Below are positions 48,844-59,600 of a stretch of 64,000 nt of DNA, one piece after another (positions within the stretch are counted from its first letter, which is position 1; every line of letters starts with the position of its first letter). The translations under genes and the position numbers were made by a program. A model generated the notes under the pieces. It was not told where the DNA came from. It made no database searches and saw only the letters and a list, made by a program, of their open reading frames with translations. This DNA comes from Doris montereyensis (Eukaryota > Mollusca > Gastropoda > Nudibranchia > Dorididae), in the NCBI GenBank assembly GCA_037039925.1, contig JAXRKP010000395.1, forward strand, positions 206,001-270,000, read 5' to 3'.

Positions 48844-49337
48844 TCAATTTGAAGCTAGAGAGCATCTAGCATCCACTATCTTTTTTTCTTCTTCTTGATT
48901 TTCTGATTTCAGGGTTGTCAGTCAAAGAACAGGCAAGTCATTCTTTCAAACATCAAATGATTAAAAACAAGTTTTGACTAGCCAGTAGCAGAGGTAAATA
49001 TAGGGAGAAATGCATAATAATTATACTTGTAAAATATAACTTGATATAGTTTGAAAACAAGTAACAAAATGGATCAATTCTGCCTGTAAATGAATGAAAA
49101 TCATGCATAAAAGTTTATGACAGTCTAGCAACAACAGTAAAAGAAAAGACATCGGAAGCCGTAAATTGGTCATGGATCGTCTAAGGAGCATACTTTGATA
49201 GCAAGAGGCCCCGCAATAAATGGCAAAGCTCCATTTGTCTTTGGCTGGAGAATTTAGGACCCCAGTCAGTTCAGTCCTACACTAATTCAAATTCTCAGCC
49301 GAGGATGACAAAAGCAACAGCCAGAGAATCGGCATGT

Positions 49338-49450
49338 GGCATTGGTGGCCAGGGGGATTAGGCTACCGGACTTGAGATCATGAGGTCCTGGATTAAAATC
49401 CTAGCAAAACTAGGTCCAAAGTTGTGTTCCTTGGGAAAAACACTTAAAGC
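49338..49450 (+). mobile_element. SINE family A head fragment
   Basis: GTGGCCAGGGGGATTAGGCT (box A) and CTGGATTAAAATCCTAGC (decayed box B), then GTTGTGTTCCTTGGGAAAA. 3' truncated. Confidence 0.7.
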
Positions 49451-49739
49451 AAATACCATAAACAAAAAGTCTTTTATGATTTGTAATGACATCATGAGAA
49501 ATATTTGAATCACTCTCAGCAGTCTTGCCCATATTCGATCATAAAATAGGGTCTGTGTATGTATTAAAATCAAAATGCAAGCAATTGACCTATCAATGAC
49601 ACACATAAAGACAGAAACATTTTGAAAGACGGAGAAAAAGTTAATCTACTAAATTGGATACGAAGATAACTAATATTCAAGCCAACTAGTCAGTATCTAG
49701 ATTAGTAGGTATACCCCAGTAGTTTAATATTGATGGATA

Positions 49740-49870
49740 ATCGAAAGATAACTAGAGAGAGAAAAAGACAGTACGAAGGAGAGACAGAGAGAGAGACGGA
49801 GAGTCAGACAGACAGGCAAGCAAAGACAGACAGAAAAATAGAGAGATAGGCAGAGAGACTGAAGAAGAGT
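49740..49870. repeat. GA-rich low-complexity sequence
   Basis: GAGAGA/GACAGACAG repeats without a fixed unit. Confidence 0.85.
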
Positions 49871-49999
49871 AAAAATAGTAAAATCAAATATTCAGAATAA
49901 TGCCATAGTTAATTTAACTACGCTTTTTGATTAATGATGAAGGACGAATTGTTTGTTTGATTGATATACCAATAGCACCAGCCAACCGCGTAACAGGGC

Positions 50000-50472
50000 T
50001 TTGGTTTCATTGAAATTTACCCCCATCCACCATGTGCAGAGATTTAAGGGTGAATCAAGGGTTTTTGTTTCATTGAAATTTACCCCATCCACCATGTGCA
50101 GAGATTTCAGGGTGAATCAAGGGGTTTTTGTTTCATTGAAAGTTACCCCATCCACCATGTGCAGAGCTTTCAGGGTGAATCAAGGGGTTTTTGTTTCATT
50201 GAAATTTACCCCATCCACCATGTGCAGAGAAATTTTCAGGGTGAATCAAGGTTTTTTTTGTTTCAATGCAAGTTACCCCATCCACCATGTGCAGAGATTT
50301 CAGGATGAATCAAGGGGTTTTTGTTTCATTGAAAGTTACCCCATCCGACATGTGTGAAGATCTCCTCAGGGTGAATTAAAAGAAACAAGCAATGTGAAAG
50401 ATAAGCCATGCCTTGAACCTGCGACCTTCAGGTTGATACCTTGCCTCTGGACCACCCAATCCCACATCTTTC
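50000..50472 (-). mobile_element. SINE family B with tandemly amplified tail
   Basis: The head on the minus strand at 50472-50394 reads GGTGGTCCAGAGGCAAGG (box A-like) and GTCGCAGGTTCAAGG (box B). The tail unit (CATTGAAATTTACCCCATCC, ACCATGTGCAGAG, TTCAGGGTGAATCAAGG) is repeated about six times with a period near 60 bp at 50005-50375. Other copies of the family carry a single tail. Confidence 0.85.
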
Positions 50473-51133
50473 ACGTCTCTCAAAAGAGAAAAATCATTCT
50501 AGATAAAATCTTCAAGTCTGTGATGAGCTTAAAAAAAAAAAATGGTTCCATCAATAAAACAATGCCAAATAATTTTTTTTTAAATCTCTGTAAAACGATA
50601 GGAAAAATAACTCTTCACATGGAATGTCTCTTGAGGTTTCCACATTTGAAGAATTTGTTAATTATCGCTCTTAACCAAAATACTTTGGAAGTAATTTGGA
50701 ACAAAAAAACAAAACCTCAACAAGCCCCCAACCCCCCACACACACATTATATAAAGAGAAACCAACCCCAGACGAAGACAATGACAAAACAGTCTAGAGA
50801 ACATATTGAGAAAAACTGATGGAACTCAATTGTTTTACTTAATTCACATGGAGTGTGATACGGACTGATTCAAATCGTTACATTAGCCATACTGAATTCT
50901 TGCTGATATGTTAAAGTGAAACAAAAAAATAGTGCAGTAAAAATATTGAAGAAAAAAATCCCCCCCCCAAAACAGTTTGTGACTACTTTTAGTGGAATGA
51001 TCAAAACTCATTTCTGTAGTCAAGGTATTTAACACCAACAAAATAAAACATATTCACAAAATAAAACGTATCCACAAAATAGAACATATTCGTACAAAAA
51101 ACTCTGCTGACGGGCATGGAAATAATATATTGT

Positions 51134-51152
51134 TTAGGGGGGGGGGGGGGGG
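51134..51152. repeat. poly-G run
   Basis: Uninterrupted run of about 16 G. A matching C run of about 20 is at 54302-54322. Confidence 0.9.
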
Positions 51153-51559
51153 TTCTGGGAATGCCATTTTTGCCAAAAATGGGGACAAATCTAGTCTATC
51201 ATACTAGTGCATAGAGCAGTTCATTTCCGTCATAACGATATCGTAAAAGAAGCTCAGTATCGATTCTTTTTAGAAACAATTACAGACCTATCTTTCAACA
51301 CAGCTATTATACAATAAAAGCCAGAAATATTATCTAAAGTATGGCAAGTTGGTATTCATTTTGATCGCCACAATGAACGCTATCCAAAACAACCTTATTT
51401 GAGGATCTATTATGAATATTGCCTTAGATCGGCCGGAAGTTACAGAACATATTCCGCGCACCTATTATCAAAAGGCACCATCTCAAAATGAGTAAAAAGG
51501 TGCTGGTGCACTTGAAACAGTGTCAATAAGAAGTAGTTGAGAGCCTCTCAAGGTTTTAT

Positions 51560-52060
51560 GATGTTTCAAAGTATTATCCTACTCTTTTCTTAGGTTTATG
51601 GGATTTATGTATTTAAATAACAGAAAATAAGAGAAAAATACGATTTTCTCAAAATGTCCTTTTTGTTCATTATTTCTCATCTTCTTTTTTATTTCTCAAC
51701 GTATCTTCATGAAATTTGGTATGGATGATGAGTGGGGGAAAACAGAAAAATAATCTGATCCTTTTTTTGATATGCATTATAGTTTTGGAAAAATTGAATT
51801 TTTTGTACAATATTTTTGTATATTTTTGGTTGTTCTCATATACTGTTTTTCCAAAAATTCATAAAATCAAAACTTACTAATGAAACAAAACTCTGATTTG
51901 ATCAAATTTAGATATTCTACCAAATAAGGTGTGTGCCAAGTTTGAAACATTTGTTGAAAAATGAAAAAGCCTATTGATATTGAAATTGGTGAAATGTGGG
52001 GGCAAAATCCATGATGACCGCCGTTACCATGGCAACCGGAAGCAAAGTCAGGAAAAAAAC
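51560..52060. repeat. dispersed repeat related to 29.1-29.6 kb
   Basis: GACCGCCGTTACCATGGCAAC (52015-52036) is the inverse of GTTGCCATGGTAACGGCGG at 29188, with similar A/T-rich flanks and a TCATGAAATTTGGTATG phrase. Ends not resolved. Confidence 0.5.
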
Positions 52061-52559
52061 AATGACATATTTCAACTCAGTACACCATGCCCGTTACACG
52101 TTAAATTGAAAGGAACAAACGGGAAAATTTTCATTATAATAGCCCCCTCCCCCCAATAAAATATGAATTCTGGTACTAAATCAGCTTTACAGTTGCCTCC
52201 TTCCCACTCATTGTTTATATACTCGAAATGGAAGACAGACTTACTTTTCCTCTCTTTCTCATCAGTGGTCACTTATCTTGCTAATCATTGCTATCATATT
52301 TTCGCATTCTTCACACACATGCCCACCCCACTCCTGCTAACCGGTCAGACATACGTGCATGACATACTTGTCAATTATCATCCAACCTCTTTTCTTCCTT
52401 GCATTTGCCTTTCACTTCATAAATTGTTGCTCACTCCCTCTCTAACACATACACTCACATACACTCGCGATCGCACAAAACACATGACAATGCTCTCTAT
52501 TTCTCTCTTTTTACACACACAAGCACGTGCGACTTTTTCTCTCTCTCTGATGCGTGTGT

Positions 52560-53330
52560 GATCGCACTTTGCTGCAGGGGGAGTGATATTGTTTCAAAGA
52601 TTTTAATCTCGACTTGATTTAGATCTATTAGATCTACTTAAGAGTACATATACAGATCATCTAAACCTAGATGTAGACGTCCCTAATAGTAGGGACGTTT
52701 AGATCTAGATCTAACAAGTCATTGAATATCAGCAAAGCCTTCTGCTTGATCAGTTTGACATTCAAGGCTCTAGTAATCGCGGTAGGCCTCAATAACATAT
52801 AATCATACAACGATTTTTAAAGTCTCGAACAAGTACAGCACGAGTACTCTGAAGAATGGACAAAGAGAACAATATATTAGTGAAGAATCGATACACCATT
52901 ACTCATAACAACATGAATCCTGGATAGGCACGACATCCGGCTATTGGCCGATTAAAAAAAAAATCGCACACTGAATATACGGAACAATGTCGTCCAGGCA
53001 ACGACTGCAGTTGTATTAAAAAAAAAAAATTGGGATGGGCCAACGGAAAATCAGAATTTTGCAAAAACATTGAGATGATTCCGATTAAATCGGAATAAAC
53101 AGCAGGTCTGTGTAGATATTTTGAGAATCAAAAACGTTGGGAGCAGATATCAAGAACATGTATGTGAAAAAGGTAGTAACTAGAAACAAACACTAACATG
53201 AACATAAAATAGGAATGGATGCGGTTCGGTAAAAGATTCAATCCTTGTGTTTCGTGATAGTTTTGCTTCCCACTCATGTCTCAAACATGAACCTACACAA
53301 ATGATTATTTCTTACAAACTTCATTTGCAT
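52560..53330. other. no feature seen
   Basis: Intergenic AT-rich sequence with a dense cluster of AGATCT words at 52617-52712. Confidence 0.6.
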
Positions 53331-53439
53331 TGCTCGTCTTTACAGGATACTCCTGTGATCAACATAGCAGGCGAAACCATTATGATATGAATCAACATAG
53401 TGTGGAAAACAAAAAGCTAAATGTTAAAACGCGTCATTG

Positions 53440-53633
53440 TCACAATTGTTGCAAGGTGATAGAGGTGATTTCCATGCTGGTGGCAATCCTCATGGGAATT
53501 CCCCAGTACTGGGTTCCAGTAGAAACATACACGTGAGTGTCGCGACCATCAACCTTGTACAGGCCAGCAAAGAATGGATTGGCAAAATAGGCAAAGAACA
53601 TTAGTGGAAACATCTGACCTGCGTGCGTGTGGC
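53440..53633 (-). CDS. TMPPE: TMPPE last exon
   Basis: The acceptor on the minus strand is tttcttttcag. G plus GC gives Gly, then [39 protein letters not shown] and [17 protein letters not shown], ending TLQQL and TGA at 53442-53440. Contains the GHxH metal motif. Clean 64-codon frame including the stop. Confidence 0.93.
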
Positions 53634-56600
53634 CTGAAAAGAAATAGAAAATAATTTTTAAAATATTAAAATATTAAAGACATTGATAGAAAATGAATCT
53701 CTAGCTGTTTCCCCAGTCTCAGCCCCCCTCCCCCCTCTCTCTCTCTCTCCATGCCCACTGTCTCCTTTTCTCTTTTTGATCTCCCATCCTCTCTCTCATT
53801 TAAGCCTGACAGTTGAACATTTTCTGGCACGGTTGGTTGACTAGTCCCATTAGAGACAGACGATAAAAGGTCCTGTGTGTAAATCACAACACTAACCTTG
53901 AAGAAACTTTAGTTTCACTTTACCTACGAACCAAACTGTGTTATGAGCTTGTATTAAAAAAGACACTGATTAAGGAAAGTACTGAGAGATCAGAAATATT
54001 TCTCAAAATGTTTGTATATTTCTGGCATCGGAAAGCATGGCTTGCATGGCTTTCCTGACTCAACTGACTCATTGAAATTAGAATACACACATGTAGTTAT
54101 CTGACTACATAGTGACAGATTAAACTCTCAAACACATCTTATTCTACAATCCTTTAGTTTGGCAAGACAAGTTAATCCAGACCCTAAGACAGCAGTTGTA
54201 AGTTGTCATTTCTAACTGCGATGCAATTTTAGTCAAATTTGAACCTTTATGAATGTGGAGCAAATGAGAATTAATTTCTGAAATGATTCTCAGAATGAAA
54301 ACCCCCCCCCCCCCCCCCCCCCAACTCTCTTGATTTGTGTTTCAGACATTGAACAACCTTAAAAACAAACATTTCTTCAAGACCTTGATCTGCATAGAAC
54401 CAGATCTTATCTCAGTTTTCACAGTATTACGCGGGCAAGACAAGATGCTAGTCTGTCACATGCTTTATCTCCCATCTACGCAGCATCATGGAAAACACAG
54501 GGCTGATATCAAAGGAAGAATCGGAAAGCAAGAGCTATATTTAATAAACTCGATAAGATCAGGAAAGATCCGCTCTACCTAGGGTACAGTGAGCTAATTC
54601 CCTGCTTATCCAAAACAAACTGATTCAAAGAACTAAATAGGATGATATATCTGGCTTCAAATTTCGAAGACAAACATGGAAAATTAGGGCAATAAATGGA
54701 AAAGAGTTAGAATTAGTTGAAGAAATGGAAAAATTCAAAGTAGATATTTTAGCCAGTACAGAAACAAAGAAAAAAGGACAAGGAATAGAAAATTTATGTA
54801 GGATCAGATTAGAGAACATGTAGGACCAAATCATACTTTAATCTTCTCAAGGGTAGATGTCAAAGATAGAGCTAGAGCAGGAATAGGACTCCTAATGCAT
54901 AAAAGGCATGAAAAACTACTAGAAAGTTGGAAATTTATAAGCCCACGGCTATTAGAGGTAAAAATTAAACCAAAAGGAAGACAGTTAAATTATTAGTAGC
55001 TTATGGACCAAATGAAGATGCCACCAAAGAAGAAAAAGATATCTTCAAAAATGATTTACAAATAGCTGCAGAGAATCTCAAACTCAAATAGGAATTAATG
55101 GTTTTAGCAGATTTAAACGCAAGAGTAGGCAACAAAATAGAAACATCAGGAGGAGTAATAGGTAAAGAAGGAGAGACAACAATTTCTCCAAATGGAGAGA
55201 GACTAATAGATTTTTGCCTAAAGAATAACATGAAAAATAGCCAACACCTTTTTTCCTCATAAAGATATCCACATATATACAAGAGTAAATGAAGACAGAT
55301 GTGAAAAGTCTATAATAGATTACATAATAGTTAGCAGCTCCCTTTTTTACAGTACAATGGATGCAAGAGCAAACAGAGGAGCAGAAATATTTACTGATCA
55401 TCACCTAGTGATTGCCAAAATGAGATTACTGACTGAAGAAAACAAACAAAAAAGGAAAGAGAAGAAAGCTACTGAACTTAAAATAGAGGAACTAAATAAA
55501 CCAATAGTAAAACAAATATATCAATCTAGGATAAAAAGATTTATCAGTGAAAGACAGATGGATCTGAATGATAGCACAATAGAAGAAAAGTGGTAAATGT
55601 ACAAAGAAACACTTCTCAGTTGTACTGAAGAGGTTTGTGGTAAGAAACAAATTAAAGGAGATAGGAAAAGAACAGCATGATGCAATGAGAATGTCAAGAC
55701 TAAGGTCAAAGAAAAGAAGGATGCCTGGAAGAAATACCTGCAAACAAAGAGACCAGAGGATAGGATAGATTATGTGAATAAAAGAACTATCGCCAAAGAG
55801 GAAGTGAGGAAAGCAAAACAGGAATAATTGGAAGAGTTTAGACAAAGACTTCAAGAAAGCTATCAAATGAAATCAAAAGCTGTTCTAGGGGGCAATGAAG
55901 AGCATGAGAAAGACCAAAGCATGCCCAATATGACAAATTAAGAATGCCAAAGGAGAAATAATGAAAGAAGACAGCCAAATCATGGAAACGTGGAGAAAGT
56001 ATTTTCAACAATTACATTCCCCCAGAACATATGAAACAAGGAGTAAAGATCAGTTCGTAAGAGTAACAAGGAATCCAGAGGAGACAGCTGGAGATCTAGA
56101 TATATCAATGGAAGAAATTCAAACAGCTGTAAGAAAAGTGAACTTAGGAAAGGCACCAGGAGCAGATCAAGTTTATCCAGAAATGATTAAAAACGAAGGG
56201 AGAGAGGCAGACAAACTACTACATGCAATATGCCAACAAGCATGGAAGTCCAAACAGATGCCAGACAACTGGAAAAGGGAACGATAGTACCCATACATAA
56301 GAAAGGATCAACTATGGAATGCTCAAACTATTGAGGGAAATCACTATTTAGCGTACCAGGAAAAGTGTATGCCAGGATCCTGGAAATGAGACTACGGAAA
56401 AGAGCAGGGGATCAGATCAGAGAACATCAGAGTGAATTTGGACCAGGAAGAAGTGAAACAAGGATTTGCACCTGTGTTTTATTGACTTAGAAAAGGCATT
56501 TGACACTGTGAGGAGGGACGAACTATGACATTCCTAAAAAAGACAATGCAGAGCAGAATTGAATAGAAGCCATTAAAAGTTTTTATTATAAACCAACATG

Positions 56601-59600
56601 TGCAGTGAGAGTAGCTGGAAACAAATCAGAAGAATTTGATGTAGATATAGGAGTAAAATAGACTTGTAAGTGCCCTTGGTCCTCTTTTGTTTATCACATT
56701 TATGGATTCAGTTGCAAAGGCATCCTCAAAAAATGAAGAAAATGAATGTAGGTATGTGGAAGCTCAAACCAGTAAATGTATGAATGCTTTTATTTGCCGA
56801 TGATTTAGTTCTGTTTTGAAAATCAGAAAGTGACCTTGATGAATAATGAACTAAATAAAACAAGGAATGAGAGTAAATGCAAAGAAAACCAATGCAAGTA
56901 ACAAGGAAGCTAAAACACAAAATCTTAAATTGGGCAGGGAGAATCTAGAACAAGTTCAAAGCTACAATTACCCAGGAGTAATGATTAACTCAGAGGGAAA
57001 ACTAAGAGAAGAAATCAGCCAGAGGATCCAAAAGGCAAGTGTAGTATATTATTATATAACCATCTAGGAAAGGCATTTGTAGGTAAACAAGAATTGTCGA
57101 CAAAAATATGCAATATACAACACAGTTTATTGACCTACTCTCCTCTATGGCAGTGAAACCTGGACCTTAGACAGTAGGTAATGCAGTAGAGTACAAGCAG
57201 CTGAAATGAAATGTCTAAGAAGAGTAGTAGGAAAACTAAAAGAGACAAAATCAGAAACACAACAATAAGAGATCAAACTAAAGCAGATGGCATAAAAACT
57301 AAGATAAAAATAAATCAACTGAGATAGTTTGGGCATGTAAACAGAATGAATGACAATAGAAGAGTTAAATCAGTATACAGTGCTAAACCCCAAGGTAAAA
57401 GACCAAAAGGCTGACCTCAGAGAAAGTGGGAAAAGATATAAAATGCCAGGACAGTGCAGCCTGGAGAAAAGACCATTTTGGCCATATAAACCCATATACG
57501 GGAAGGTAGAATGGGAAATGATAAAGAAAGAAAGAAGAAAACATACTAAAAGGATCTTGAAATAGAAGCAGGCAAAAGAAGGTGGACGTGGATAGGTCAC
57601 ACCCTCTATAGGCCGGAAGGAAGCACAGCCAAGAGAAAGAAGCACAGCCTAGAGAAAGAAGCACAGCCTAGAGAAGGAAGCACAGCCAAGAGAAAGAAGC
57701 ACAGCCAAGAGAAAGAAGCACAGCCAAGAGAAAGAAGCACAGCCTAGAGAAAGAAGCACAGCCTAGAGAAAGAAGCACAGCCTAGAGAAGGAAGCACAGC
57801 CAAGAGAAGGAAGCACAGCCTAGAGAGCCCTATATTGAAATCCCCAGGGTGTCTGAAAAATCGGCAGACCACAAGCAACATGGTGAAGATGTGCGGACAA
57901 AGATGCAGAGAGAGGGGGAACAAGATGAGGAAGCTAGCAGACAATGTAGAGAAAAGTATGGCGTGTGTTCGTCCGTGGCCTATACCCTGATTCCTGGGCA
58001 TTAAAGGCTCATTATGAAATACTAGCATCCTCAAGACAAGATGCTAGTCTGTTACAGGCATTATCTCCCATCTTCTGCTTTCCTAAGAACACAATGTTGA
58101 GCTTAGCAAAACTAGGATTCATATCCACAGCTTCGTCGTTTTGAGCATGAGCATTGTCAACACAAACTTTTATTTATCATTATACTGTAAAAACCATGAT
58201 GTTTTGATTATATTGTAGTGTTACAATCCTTTCAGGGATAAGGAAATCATTTTACATGCTGTGTCTGCAAACTGGACTAGAAGGTAAAGTTTTCGGTAAA
58301 CCCACTCAAGAGCTAAATCGCTTGCGCTTGTTTGCTTGAAATGTATTCTTAGGGTGAACTGAGAAGAAACAAAAAGACAAAAGACATGCAAAAAGGTGAA
58401 ACAAAGGAAGTAGGACTTATCAGCAGCATGTGCCAATCGCCAACATATTGGCTGGCGTTGTTTCATCCCGAGATAGTAGAGCTATCCTTTGCCAGGCGTA
58501 TTTTTGTTCAAATCAGAACGAAACAAACAAAGCAAATTACCTGACAATATGACATCAAGCCTGACACCTGAATCCAGTGCCTTCTTGGCCGCTACTGGCT
58601 GATGAGCAAGAAGAATTACAGGCAAGTCCTTGTCACACCCTCTCACAGCTTTTTGATGTCAAACGTGTGCTTATTGCCGTAACTGTAGACAGAATCAAAT
58701 CACAACACTCTTCATAGTTGAAAGATTGAAAATGACAAAACCAACACCCCCCCGAAGAAAACAAGTGAAAGTGAAAACATAAGATCAAATAATATTACAA
58801 AGGATGCTTTTCTGATGTCTGCCTCCACTCCCTGTTTTTCTGTCCGTCTAGGAGAAAACTTGTGTGAACCTAAGGGGGTCTCGGTAGCCTAGGGCAAGGT
58901 GTTGGACTCTCAACCCAAAGGTGGTGGGTTCAAGCCCCGCCTACAGTTGAAATATTTTCTGACCTTTTTTTTTGGAGGGGGGGAGGGGGAGGGGGAGTAA
59001 AACCTCCCCCAGGTAGATGGATCAACATTATTCAACACCTAGCCCCATTTGAGTTGGAGACAGACGAGATAACAAGGAGGTCTCGTCTGCGAATCACAAC
59101 ACTCTGTGCATGTTAAAGATACCATGGCTGTTTATAAGGTAATTCAAGCAAAATTTAAAGTCCTTCCAAAAACCATAGAGATCGCCTTTGTCGTGGATGT
59201 GAGTAAATCAAATCAAATTCAATGTGTGAACCTATGGCATGGTGAGAACACTGAACCTATGGCATGGTGAGAACACGTCAGCTTATAAAGTAAAGAAAGT
59301 AAAAGCAGGTAAAACACCCAGACAGGAACTGTTTGGTTATTAAAAACATTCCTTGAATACTAACTTTGCAAATTTGACGGACATTGCAAACAAATCCCAA
59401 AACTTTAGAGCTTCTGTATGCATGTCATGGGTAAAAAGATAGTAAGCAAAAATCATAAATTTTGCAGCAATCTACTAATCATTTAATAGAGCAAGCGTCG
59501 CCATGGTAATCAATAAAACAGCCACCATATTGAATTTGTTGGTCATTTTTGAAGAACCAAATCTCACAAGCTAAGACAAATTTAATATTACAGCCTTTTA

